A stretch of DNA of 64,000 bases, from assembly GCF_023896955.1 (NCBI RefSeq), contig NZ_JAMHIW010000004.1, forward strand, positions 124,001 through 188,000, written 5' to 3'. The notes under the pieces were generated by a model that saw only the letters and a program-made list of their open reading frames with translations, was not told the origin of the DNA and did not search any database. Position numbers and translations under genes: made by a program. The stretch comes from Micromonospora sp. RHAY321. GTDB taxonomy: Bacteria; Actinomycetota; Actinomycetes; Mycobacteriales; Micromonosporaceae. Below are positions 56,582 through 64,000 of the stretch, piece after piece (the stretch's first letter is position 1; each line of letters opens with the position of its first letter).

Positions 56582-56630
56582 CGGGTACTCCCCCGTCGTG
56601 CCCGGTCACCGGGTCGCACGTCGCGCCCGC

Positions 56631-59600
56631 TCATCGTTCTCCCCCGATCCGCATCTGCACCGCCGCCACCCGCTGCCGGATGCCGGTGGCGATGAACGCG
56701 CTGAAGGCGAGCGCCGCCAGCAGCAGGCCGACCGCGGTCACGCCGATCGGCAACCAGGGCAACTCGAACGTCGCCGTGGGCACCGGCCGGCCGGCGGCCG
56801 GGGTGAGGATGACCAGCGGGGCCATGGTGGCCCCCACCGCGGCGCCGAGCAGCAGCCCCACCCCCACGCCGATGCCGGCCAGGAAGGTCTGTTCGGCGAG
56901 CAGCGCCCGGGCCAGCAGCCGGGGCGTGGCGCCGAGGGTGTGCAGCACCGCGAACTCACCCAGCCGGTGCCGGGCGGTGGCCCACACGTCGACCATGAGG
57001 CCGACCAGGGCGAGCAGCACCGCACCGAGCGCGGCGGCGAGCATCCCGGTACGCGCCCCGCGCCAGTACGGGTCCTCGGCGGCCGACTCGATCACCGCTT
57101 CGCGGTCGAGCACGGTGACGCCGGTCAGCTCGCTGGCCGCCCGGGCGGCGCTCGCCGCGTCGTCGGTGCCGACCCACCACTCCGGCACCGATCGGATCGT
57201 GCCGCCGCCCCGGACCAGCGCGTCGACCGCGGCGGGCAGGTCCAGCAGCACGCCCTCGCCGGCGGTGGTCGGCACGGACGTCAACTCTCCGACCAGCGAG
57301 ACCGGCACCGACGCTCCCGAGAGCGCCAGCGTGGCGGTGTCGCCGATGTTCAGGCTCAGCGCATCGCGTACCCCTGGCGTCATCAGCACCGGGACCGCCG
57401 CGATCTGCCCGCCGGGCACGATGGCGAACCGGGTCTGCGGCTGGAAGGCGAACTGACCGCCCGGAATCAACTCCACCGGCAGTTGGGCGGCGACCCCGTC
57501 GGCGCTCGACTCCGCCCGCTGGGATGGCTGGCCGCCCCGCCTCATAACCCAGTCGCCGGTCAGCTCTGTCGGACGGGCTGTACCGTCCGCGCCGACCAGG
57601 GCCAGCCGATCGACCTCGAGCCGGTACGAGGTGCCAGCGGCCGGTCCACCGTCGGCCTCGAACCCGGCCAGCCGCAGCCGCGCCCCACCCACGTCCGGCA
57701 GCGTCACGGTGAACGGCATGGTCCGGCCGTCGCTGGGTGCGTCGACCGCCGGCAGCCGGAAGGCGAGCCCGTCGGCGCTGGTGACCAGCAGCGCCACCCG
57801 GACCCGGTGCGGCCGGACGGCACCGGACACCGGGGTGCGGACCGTGCCGGTGATCGCGCGACTGTCGGCGGGTATCTCGAGTCCGCCGGGGGCGCCCCGG
57901 GCCCCCACCATCCGCCGATACTGCTCCGACGCCGGTTCGTCGCTCAGCCGCTCGGCGAGCCGGACGACGCCGGCCGCGCTGGCGGCGTCCAGGCCGATCA
58001 CCGTGATCGGCAGGTCCTCGCGTCCCACCCGCACCTCGTCGCGCCACGCCGGCAACGCCCGGTCCACCCCGGGTAGCGCGGCGATCTGACCGGCCCGGGT
58101 CGGCGGGGCGGAGCCGGCGCGCTCGGTCACCCGCAGGTCGGCACCCACCGTGTGGCCGGCCTGCTCGACCTGGGATCGCTCCCCCGTGCTGATCAGGGAC
58201 CAGGCCAGGGTGCTCCCGCCGACGGCGAGGGCGAGCAGCAGCACCAGCCCCGCGTGCGGACGCCGGCCGGCCTGCCACATGCCGAACATCGTGGCCGTCC
58301 AGGGGCGCCGGTCGACGAACCGCTCGGCGAACCGGGTGAGCGGCGGGAGCACCCGCAGCGCCAGCACGGCGCCGGCCAGCACGCCGAGCGTCGGGGCGGC
58401 GATCAGCAGCGGGTCGATCCCGAGCCGGCCGTCCGAGCCGGCGAGCGGGGAGGCGTACCGGCGCAGCTGCACCCAGGCGAGCACGGCCAGCGCCACGAGT
58501 ACCAGGTCGACGCTGGCCCGCTGGACGCTCGCGGCCCGGTTCGGCCGGGAGCGGGCGGCCATGTCGGCGACGTACGTGCCGGAGCTGCGCAGCGTCGGGG
58601 CCACCATGGCCACCAGGCAGCCGGCCGCGGTGGCGGCGGCAGCCGCCCAGACCAGCGTGGTGTTGCCGCCGGCGGTGGAGAGCTCCCCCGATCCACCCGG
58701 CCGAACGAACCGCAGCGCCTCCAGGGCGATCACCGGTCCGAGCAGGGCGGCCGGCGCGACGACCAGGGTCGCCTCGCGGGCGGCGAGGCCGGCCAACTGG
58801 CGGCGGGCGGCGCCTCGGGCGCGGAGCAGCGCGGTCTGCGGGCGGCGGTCCTCGTGCAGCAGGGCGGCGACCAGCACCAGCGCGTACCCGCCGAGCACCA
58901 GGATGAGCAGCAGCGGGGTGGCCAGCGCGGAGCGGCCCACCAGGTCGGCGCGGGCGATCCGGTCCAGCAGCCGGTCGATCTTGGTTGCCGTCTGCCCCGA
59001 CGTGCCCAGTTCGGCGGCCTCCGGCACCGCCGAGACGGCCGCCGTCATGGCCGCCCGCACGGCGGGCAGACCCGAGGCGTCGACGCCCGCGAGGTCCGGC
59101 TCGGCCAGCCACGACGCCGACACCGCGCCCGGGAACGTGGCCGTGAAGTCGGCCGGGTCCAGCACGAACGGCCCGTACGAGGTGGCCGAGCCCACGCTGC
59201 CCGTGCCCACCCCGGGGGCCAGCAGCCAGTACGCCTCGTCGGGGTCGCGGGGGCGCCAGGTGCCGGCGAGCACCACCTGGCTTGCCTTCTCGACGGACCG
59301 GTCGCGCAGCGGGACCCGGTCGCCGGCGGTCAGGCCCAGCAGGGCAGCGACCCGTTCCGGCAGGCTCACCTGGATCGGGCTCGCGCCGGGGCGGGGCCAC
59401 GCCCCGCTGGTCAGCTCGGCGTGCGCGGCAAGGTCATCGAGGGTCGCCAGGTTCGCGAAGATCGGCTCATCGCTGGTGCGCGGCACCGACCCGAGGTCGC
59501 CGGTCAACTCCCGGCCGGTGCCGTACCGGGCAGCGGCGACGGTCACCGGGACCCCGGCGAGCCCGTCGGCGAACTCCGCCCGGACCGCCCTGTCCCGGGT

Positions 59601-59816
59601 GGCGAACTCGGCGGCGTCGCGCCCGCCGGAGCCGCTGACCAGCAGGCCGCGTTCCTCGGCCGGCGAGGCCGCCACCAGCGCCCGCTGCCCGGCGTCCACC
59701 GCGCGGCGGTTGTAGTCGGACAGGCCGGTGACCAACGCGACGGCGACCAGGGCGGCGAGCACCGCGGCCACCAGCAGGCCCCGCGCCTCGCGGGCCCGCC
59801 TCCACACCAACTTCAT
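56631..59816 (-). CDS. giant FtsX-like ABC permease
   Basis: A 1061-residue permease, the first gene of the operon. It has one N-terminal helix (GLLVAAVLAALVAVALVTGL), a large extracytoplasmic domain of about 250 residues, a four-helix FtsX module (about 280-420), more helices, a second extracytoplasmic domain, and a final FtsX module ending IATGIRQRVAAVQMRIGG. It is homologous in layout to the 900-residue partner. The promoter lies in the 126 nt upstream, which contain an AT-rich stretch at 59892-59910. Substrate unknown. Confidence 0.87.
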   Translation of the reverse strand: MKLVWRRAREARGLLVAAVLAALVAVALVTGLSDYNRRAVDAGQRALVAASPAEERGLLVSGSGGRDAAEFATRDRAVRAEFADGLAGVPVTVAAARYGTGRELTGDLGSVPRTSDEPIFANLATLDDLAAHAELTSGAWPRPGASPIQVSLPERVAALLGLTAGDRVPLRDRSVEKASQVVLAGTWRPRDPDEAYWLLAPGVGTGSVGSATSYGPFVLDPADFTATFPGAVSASWLAEPDLAGVDASGLPAVRAAMTAAVSAVPEAAELGTSGQTATKIDRLLDRIARADLVGRSALATPLLLILVLGGYALVLVAALLHEDRRPQTALLRARGAARRQLAGLAAREATLVVAPAALLGPVIALEALRFVRPGGSGELSTAGGNTTLVWAAAAATAAGCLVAMVAPTLRSSGTYVADMAARSRPNRAASVQRASVDLVLVALAVLAWVQLRRYASPLAGSDGRLGIDPLLIAAPTLGVLAGAVLALRVLPPLTRFAERFVDRRPWTATMFGMWQAGRRPHAGLVLLLALAVGGSTLAWSLISTGERSQVEQAGHTVGADLRVTERAGSAPPTRAGQIAALPGVDRALPAWRDEVRVGREDLPITVIGLDAASAAGVVRLAERLSDEPASEQYRRMVGARGAPGGLEIPADSRAITGTVRTPVSGAVRPHRVRVALLVTSADGLAFRLPAVDAPSDGRTMPFTVTLPDVGGARLRLAGFEADGGPAAGTSYRLEVDRLALVGADGTARPTELTGDWVMRRGGQPSQRAESSADGVAAQLPVELIPGGQFAFQPQTRFAIVPGGQIAAVPVLMTPGVRDALSLNIGDTATLALSGASVPVSLVGELTSVPTTAGEGVLLDLPAAVDALVRGGGTIRSVPEWWVGTDDAASAARAASELTGVTVLDREAVIESAAEDPYWRGARTGMLAAALGAVLLALVGLMVDVWATARHRLGEFAVLHTLGATPRLLARALLAEQTFLAGIGVGVGLLLGAAVGATMAPLVILTPAAGRPVPTATFELPWLPIGVTAVGLLLAALAFSAFIATGIRQRVAAVQMRIGGER

Positions 59817-59942
59817 CCGACGCCTCCCCTGGCCCGGGCGGGCCGACGACCTTCAAAACAGGTCACCCACCGGGAAAGGTTCGCGCCCGTTACATGATCG
59901 TTATTACGGGGAGAGCCGGCTTGGCCCCCGTCGCGACCCTGA

Positions 59943-60788
59943 TCAGGCGGTGGCGAACTGCCGCTGGTGGTCGCGGACGAACTCGGCGATGCTCCGCGGC
60001 GACCGGCCGGTGACGCTGGCGACGTGGTCGTTGCTGAAGTCGCCCCACCCGGAGCCGTAGGCGATGCGGTATTCGGTGAGAACCTCCGCGGTCCATTCGT
60101 CGAGCCCTGCCTGGAGCAGGCCGTCGAGGGTCTGCTCGGGACTCTGCGGTACGTACCGCACGGGGCGTCCGAGCGTACGGGTGAGTTCCTCCGCCGCCTG
60201 GTGCAGCGAGATGCTCTCCGGACCGGTCGGGGTGTAGATCATGCCCTCGTGCCGTTGGGGTGCGGCGAGGATCTCGGCCGCGACCGCGGCGATGTCTCGT
60301 ACGTCGACGACACCGACCCGGCCCTCGCCGAAGATCCCGTAGAGCTGGTCCCCGGCCAGAGTCCCGAGCATGTTCTGCATGAAATTGCTCGGTCGCAGGA
60401 TCGTCCAGGCGATGCCCGAGTGCTGCAGTTCGGCGTCGGAGAGCGCGTGCAGCCGGCCGTTGCGGGTGGGAGCGTCGTGCGCGGCGCCGATCGCGGAGAG
60501 CCGGACGACGTGCCGAACGCCGGCGTGGCGTGCCGCCCACAACGCGTTCATGCTCTGGCTCGGCGCGAGCGGGCCCATCGCGGTCAGCAGCCACAGCGTG
60601 GTCACTCCGTCGAAGGCTGGCGCCAGAGTGGAGGGACGGTCCAGGTCACCGACGACGTAGTCGACGCCGTCGACGTCAGGTACGCGCGACCTGTCCCGAA
60701 CGAGGGCCCGCACCGGCTGCTTGCCGGCGAGTTCCCGCAGCACCTCTCCGGACACCGTTCCGGTCGCTCCGGTTATCAGGATGGTCAT
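59943..60788 (-). CDS. NmrA-like NAD(P)-binding protein
   Basis: A 281-residue atypical short-chain dehydrogenase: the nucleotide loop TGATGTVSGEVLREL at 6-20, VRHVVRLSAIGA in the middle, WTILRPSNFMQNML, and a C-terminal DFSNDHVASVTGRSP block typical of NmrA/YtfG quinone-sensor proteins. GGGAGGAAA precedes the ATG. It is divergent from a MarR-type gene, a common regulator-target arrangement for quinone or oxidative signals. Confidence 0.88.
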   Translation of the reverse strand: MTILITGATGTVSGEVLRELAGKQPVRALVRDRSRVPDVDGVDYVVGDLDRPSTLAPAFDGVTTLWLLTAMGPLAPSQSMNALWAARHAGVRHVVRLSAIGAAHDAPTRNGRLHALSDAELQHSGIAWTILRPSNFMQNMLGTLAGDQLYGIFGEGRVGVVDVRDIAAVAAEILAAPQRHEGMIYTPTGPESISLHQAAEELTRTLGRPVRYVPQSPEQTLDGLLQAGLDEWTAEVLTEYRIAYGSGWGDFSNDHVASVTGRSPRSIAEFVRDHQRQFATA

Positions 60789-60965
60789 GGCTTTCCTCCC
60801 GTTACGCGGGCCGTGATCCGGCCGCGGCTGATCCGCCACAGGTCTGCGGTGGGGCACCGGTGCCGCTCCGGGGTAGACCGGTGAACCGACGGGTGGCTCG
60901 TCCGTCGGCGCACCGGTCGGGCCTACTGTCGTGCAGGTCCGGAGCGGTGGTGTCGCCGACGACGA

Positions 60966-61000
60966 TATAGTCCAACTAATGGACTGTCCAATGATTGGAC
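60966..61000 (+). promoter_or_regulatory. MarR promoter with tandem operators
   Basis: TATAGT (60966-60971) lies 7 nt before ATG 60979. AGTCCA-N5-TGGACT (60969-60985) is directly followed by the perfect palindrome GTCCAATGATTGGAC (60986-61000). The first overlaps the -10 box and start site, the second lies just downstream, ideal for autorepression. Confidence 0.7.
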
Positions 61001-61473
61001 TAATCATGAGACGCAGCACACGCAAGGAGCAGGACCCGGACCTCGGGATCCTGGCCGTCCAGCTCTCCGCACGGGTCCAGCGGGAGATCTTCACCCGGGC
61101 GGCCGAGCACGGTTTCGCCGACGTCAGACCCCGCCACGGTGCGGTACTGGCGTATCTGGACACCGAGGGCACCCGCCCCGGGGAACTGGCCCGGCTCGCC
61201 GGGAGGAACAAGCAGACGATGGGCGCGATCCTCGACGAGCTGGAGCGCCTGGGCTACGTCCGGCGCGCACCGGACCCGGCCGACCGCCGCGCGAAGCTGA
61301 TCATCCCGACGGAGCGGGGCCTCGAGTTCATGGAGGTCTCCGACGGCCTGGTCGACCTGATCGAGCAGAACCTTTCAGACATGCTCGGCGCGGACCTCTA
61401 CCGGGAGTTCAAGACCGCGCTGAGCCGTGGCGTGGCCAGCCTGCCCGCGACCGGCCACGACACCGAGGGCTGA
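60979..61473 (+). CDS. MarR family transcriptional regulator
   Basis: About 164 residues, with a winged helix at the centre (TRPGELARLAGRNKQTMGAILDELERLGYVRRAPDPADRRAKLI). The DPADRRAKL wing and the GAILDELERLGYV recognition helix are standard MarR. ATG 60979 follows the leaderless geometry; ATG 61006 is an in-frame alternative without Shine-Dalgarno and would begin at MRRSTRKEQ. The tandem operators and the divergent NmrA-like gene indicate that it controls itself and probably that gene. The ligand is unknown. Confidence 0.87.
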   Translation: MDCPMIGLIMRRSTRKEQDPDLGILAVQLSARVQREIFTRAAEHGFADVRPRHGAVLAYLDTEGTRPGELARLAGRNKQTMGAILDELERLGYVRRAPDPADRRAKLIIPTERGLEFMEVSDGLVDLIEQNLSDMLGADLYREFKTALSRGVASLPATGHDTEG

Positions 61474-61494
61474 GACCGCGACGCCGGTGCACCG

Positions 61495-61659
61495 CTACCT
61501 GCCGCGTCGGAGGGCCCGCACGCCGAACACGATGGCACCGACGACGAACAGCACGCCCAGGAGCTGGAGGCCCGGCGAGTCGTCGCCCTCTCCGTACACG
61601 ATGCCGGCGACACCGAGCGCGACGGCGAGGACGGCGGCGATCACGATGAGGTACTTCAC
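61495..61659 (-). CDS. 54-residue small membrane protein
   Basis: Two hydrophobic helices (LIVIAAVLAVALGVAGIVYG and LLGVLFVVGAIVFGVRAL) joined by a short acidic loop with GEGDDSPG and ending in RRGR. The GTG start overlaps the stop of the XRE-type gene (GTGA), and GAGGAGGAAA lies just upstream, so it is probably expressed. It is the last gene of a three-gene operon with the DUF2975 protein. Function unknown. Confidence 0.7.
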   Translation of the reverse strand: MKYLIVIAAVLAVALGVAGIVYGEGDDSPGLQLLGVLFVVGAIVFGVRALRRGR

Positions 61660-61871
61660 GGGGTTTCCTCCTCGACCCACTCGAGCAGATCGCCGGGCTG
61701 GCAGTCGAGCACCCGGCACATCGCTTCCAACGTGCTGAAGCGGACAGCTTTGGCACGGCCGTTCTTGAGCACGGCCACGTTCGCCGGCGTGAGCCCGACG
61801 CGCTCGGCGAACTCACCGACGCTCATCTTGCGTTTGGCCAACTCGACGTCGATGCGGACGACGATGGGCAT
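61656..61871 (-). CDS. small XRE-type (YozG-like) regulator
   Basis: A 71-residue protein that is essentially one helix-turn-helix: RIDVELAKRKMSVGEFAERVG, then LTPANVAVLKNGRAKAVRFSTLEAMC, ending VLDCQPGDLLEW. This is the family widely paired with DUF2975 membrane proteins. It overlaps the DUF2975 stop by one base. It probably represses the operon, perhaps controlled by the membrane partner. Confidence 0.88.
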   Translation of the reverse strand: MPIVVRIDVELAKRKMSVGEFAERVGLTPANVAVLKNGRAKAVRFSTLEAMCRVLDCQPGDLLEWVEEETP

Positions 61872-62350
61872 CAGATCACCGCTTCCATGTCGGTGCGCAG
61901 CGTGGTGGCCTGCCGCAGCAGTGCCCGCATCACCACCATCAGGAGCCCCAGCACGGTGACACCCGTCAACATCAGGAACAGCAGGAGCGGCAGCCCCGGG
62001 TCACCCGCGTTGAAACCGACGTAGAGGAAGACGCCCACGAGCACCACCCAGGCCGCGCCGATGGCCCAGACGATCGCATCCACCCACTTCAGCGACACCT
62101 CGGTGAAGATGCGGTCGGCCTTGACCAGGCCGAGCAGCTTCCAGGTGGCCACGATCACCACCTGGACACACAGCAGCCAGAACACCGTCACGACGGTCGC
62201 CGGCCACCGCAGATAGGCAAAGTCCGGAGACTCCTCGGCCATGTGGGCGAACTGCCCGGGCAGCGAGAAGGTCTGAAACAGGACCAGGATCCCGAACAGC
62301 AACACGAGGAAGACCTTGAGAGCGGGGACCGCTCGATGCTCTGTCACCAT
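61871..62350 (-). CDS. DUF2975 membrane protein
   Basis: A 159-residue protein with four predicted membrane helices (VFLVLLFGILVLFQTFSLPG; VVTVFWLLCVQVVIVATWKL; AIVWAIGAAWVVLVGVFLYV; LLLFLMLTGVTVLGLLMVVM). The segment LVKADRIFTEVSLKWVDAIVW between helices 2 and 3 is the DUF2975 signature. It is followed by the XRE-type gene, the usual pairing. GAAACT is 6 nt before the ATG (likely leaderless). Function unknown; may sense envelope state and control its partner. Confidence 0.85.
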   Translation of the reverse strand: MVTEHRAVPALKVFLVLLFGILVLFQTFSLPGQFAHMAEESPDFAYLRWPATVVTVFWLLCVQVVIVATWKLLGLVKADRIFTEVSLKWVDAIVWAIGAAWVVLVGVFLYVGFNAGDPGLPLLLFLMLTGVTVLGLLMVVMRALLRQATTLRTDMEAVI

Positions 62351-62356
62351 GCATCG

Positions 62357-62389
62357 AGTTTCGCTCGCTACCTATCGAAAGTCAATAGG
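62357..62389 (-). promoter_or_regulatory. promoter and candidate operator of the DUF2975-XRE operon
   Basis: On the minus strand TTGACT (62385-62380), 17-nt spacer, GAAACT (62362-62357), 6 nt to the ATG. CCTAT-N9-ATAGG (62371-62389) is an inverted repeat covering the -35 box, a probable binding site for the co-encoded XRE regulator. Confidence 0.6.
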
Positions 62390-62466
62390 CAGCGGTTGGG
62401 TCGACGAGGATCCCGCGGGATCAATTCTCGCGCGGATCTGTCGTACACGTGTTCTATTCTGCGTTC

Positions 62467-63716
62467 GTGATCGATGAGTTGGCGCGGGCGGAGAGCGCAG
62501 TGGCGGCATGCGCCGGTGCCGCCATCTGGGCCATCTCGGAGCACGACCTCATCGCGACGATCGACGCCATGCACCGGCTTCAGCAGCGGTTGGCGTCGGT
62601 GCAGTTGGCCACGGTGCAGGAGTTGGACGGTCGCGGCACAGCAATGGCGCAGGGCGCGTCCTCGACGGCGGTGTGGCTGCGCGACCGGCTGCGGCTCACC
62701 GTCTCCGCCGCCCGCCGGCTGGTCGACCTCGCCGCGTCGATCGACGCGGCTCCGCCCGGCGTGCGTGACGCCCTGGCCAGCGGCGCGGTCAGTGTGGAGC
62801 AGGTGCGGGTCATCGCCGACGCGGTCGCCACCGTTCGGCGTCGGCCGGTGTGGAGGTCGCCGACAAGGCCGTCGGTGTGCTGGTCGAGTGGGCCGAGCAG
62901 TTCGACCCCTCCCTGCTGCGCAGAATGGCCACCCGGATCCTCGATCACGTCGCCCCCGACGCCGCCGAGGAGGCCGCCCGGGTGGCACTGGAGGCCGAGG
63001 CCTGCCGCACAGCCCGGGACCGACACGTGACCCTCTCTGAGCAGCCCGGAGGTCGGCTGCGGCTCGCCGGCACCCTCGACGCGGAAGCCGCCGCACTGCT
63101 GCGCGCCGTCCTCGATCCGCTCACCGCGCCCTCGGGGCCTGGCGACAGCCGCACGCCCGGGCAGCGCCGCCACGACGCCCTCGCCGATGTGTGCCGGCTC
63201 GCTCTGCGCACCGGTGAGCTGCCGGAGCACGGGGGCGATCCCGCCCAGATCGTCGTCACCACGAGCTACGACCAGCTGACACGGCATCTGGATGATGGCT
63301 CTCTCGACATCGGCTTGCGGCTCACCCCCGACACGGTGCGCCGGCTCGCCTGCGACGCCGCCATCCTGCCCGCCGTGCTCGGCGGCGCCGGTCAGGTTCT
63401 CGACGTGGGCCGGCAACGCCGCCTCATCACCGGTCCGCTCCGTCGTGCCCTTGTGCTGCGCGACCGTGGTTGCGCCTTCCCCGGTTGTGACCGACCACCG
63501 CGCTGGTGCGCCGCCCACCACATCCGCCACTGGGCGGACGGCGGTCCTACCAGCCTCGACAACGCCGTCCTGCTCTGCGGGCACCACCACCGACACGTCC
63601 ACCAGACCGACTGGGCCGTCCAACTCGGCGACGACGGCCACCCGGAGTTCGTCCCGCCCGCCTGGCTCGACCCCGACCGGCTACCCCGCCGCAACCACTA
63701 CCACCGGCGAACGTGA
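62467..63716 (+). pseudogene. DUF222/HNH endonuclease domain protein, frameshifted
   Basis: Two overlapping frames give one protein. The first (62467 to about 62832) carries the DUF222 start DELARAESAVAAC and VRVIADAVATV. The second (from about 62835, GTG at 62850) continues VEVADKAVGVLVEWAEQFD and ends with the HNH motif CAFPGCDRPPRWCAAHHIRHW. The join needs one extra base near 62832-62836: GTTCGGCG in place of GTTCCGGCG would give ATVPASAGVEVAD. It is either a recent inactivation or a sequencing error. TATTCT lies 6 nt before GTG 62467. Such genes occur in many copies in actinobacteria and their role is unclear. Confidence 0.85.
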
Positions 63717-63738
63717 GACGCGACCGCCCAGCCACCGG

Positions 63739-63770
63739 GGATCCTCGATGCGGCAGGACGCCGAGGATCC
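63739..63770. terminator. possible bidirectional terminator
   Basis: GGATCCTCG (63739-63747) and CGAGGATCC (63762-63770) form a 9-bp stem with a 14-nt loop between convergent genes. Confidence 0.5.
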
Positions 63771-63811
63771 ATTGGTCCCCAGCGCCCCACCCCAAAAGCC
63801 GCTTCGAACGG

Positions 63812-64000
63812 CTACTCGCAGCCGAGGGCTCCTCGGTAACCAGCGGGCGCCTTACCGGCGGCCACCTCATCGGCGGTCTCCCAGAACACCTCCGGCCAGT
63901 CGCCCTCGTCGTTCATGTCGTGCAGCACCTTCCAGGTGTGGCTGCTGCGCAGCGCGTCGCTGGCCCGCTTGAGCGCGGCGTTGTCGCCGGCCTGCTTCGC
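63812..64000 (-). CDS. C-terminal fragment of an unrecognised gene
   Basis: The last 62 codons of a minus-strand gene running off the window, ending with TAG at 63814-63812. The peptide is rich in Ala, Lys, Asp and Trp (SSHTWKVLHDMNDEGDWPEV, ending AGYRGALGCE) and does not show a motif I can name. Codon bias is normal for the window. The rest of the gene is needed to identify it. Confidence 0.6.
   Translation of the reverse strand, partial: AKQAGDNAALKRASDALRSSHTWKVLHDMNDEGDWPEVFWETADEVAAGKAPAGYRGALGCE

Noticed and set aside
53588..56695. A very long open frame on the plus strand (over 1000 codons) opposite the FtsX permease gene, and a similar one opposite sbcC (39130-41961, minus).
   Set aside because: Composition is Arg/Gly/His/Pro- or Ser/Arg-rich with no domain, and the opposite strand has clear family motifs. 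Long antisense frames are expected in DNA this GC-rich.

Overview
The window is very GC-rich DNA, with GTG starts, strong third-position GC bias, TGA-rich gene ends and many four-base gene overlaps. It reads as the chromosome of an actinomycete, most likely Micromonosporaceae (Micromonospora-like). Support for this includes an ACT-GNAT acetyltransferase, BsaP next to bioB, a LigC-type ligase, mycothiol-dependent-isomerase-like and DUF222/HNH proteins, and a CebR-type cellulose regulon. I see no rRNA, CRISPR array, insertion sequence, integrase or phage module. The region looks like ordinary chromosome carrying several distinct functional islands.

Layout. 0-3 kb: tail of an ArsR-like regulator, a GNAT, a tRNA Gly-Cys-Val operon on the minus strand with its promoter and terminator, a TetR regulator and a DinB-like protein. 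3-9 kb: a secreted M36 (fungalysin-like) metalloprotease, a secreted membrane-anchored protein, a SAM methyltransferase and a cytochrome P450. 9-13.3 kb: an ABC exporter (ATPase and permease) convergent with a NarL-type response regulator and sensor kinase. Both units carry the same 14-bp palindrome in front of them. 13.3-16.5 kb: biotin genes bioF-bioD (minus) divergent from bioB-bsaP (plus). 17-34 kb: a cellulose/cellobiose region with a secreted GH9 cellulase and a cebE-cebF-cebG-bglC-cebR run. CebR boxes lie before both the cellulase and cebE. Between them sit an LPxTG-like surface protein, an aldehyde dehydrogenase, two ACT-domain paralogues (one fused to GNAT) and an APH kinase plus acyl-CoA dehydrogenase pair.

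34-43 kb: a plasmid pRiA4b ORF-3-like protein, a short Cys-rich peptide coupled to a RibD-C reductase, then the most striking locus. This is a tightly coupled run encoding a HerA-like ATPase, SbcD (Mre11-like), SbcC (Rad50-like) and a NurA-like nuclease, the gene set and order typical of archaeal DNA end-resection operons. A spermidine-synthase-like protein follows. 43-46.5 kb: an ECF sigma factor, a zinc-binding anti-sigma factor, a COG4315 lipoprotein and an AlkA-like glycosylase. 46.5-52 kb: small metabolic and GNAT genes, ATP-dependent ligase LigC, an S33 lipoprotein peptidase overlapping a potassium channel tail to tail, and another GNAT. 52-60 kb: a four-gene ABC system with two giant FtsX-like permeases and two ATPases, one bearing an AbrB-like C-terminal domain. 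60-64 kb: an NmrA-like/MarR divergent pair, a DUF2975-XRE-small membrane protein operon, a frameshifted DUF222/HNH gene and the tail of an unrecognised gene.

A window-wide feature is the number of start codons lying 6-7 nt after a TANNNT-like -10 box with no Shine-Dalgarno. I count about 17 candidates, suggesting extensive leaderless transcription. Coordinates were read by eye and no similarity search was possible, so family assignments rest on recognisable motifs and gene context.
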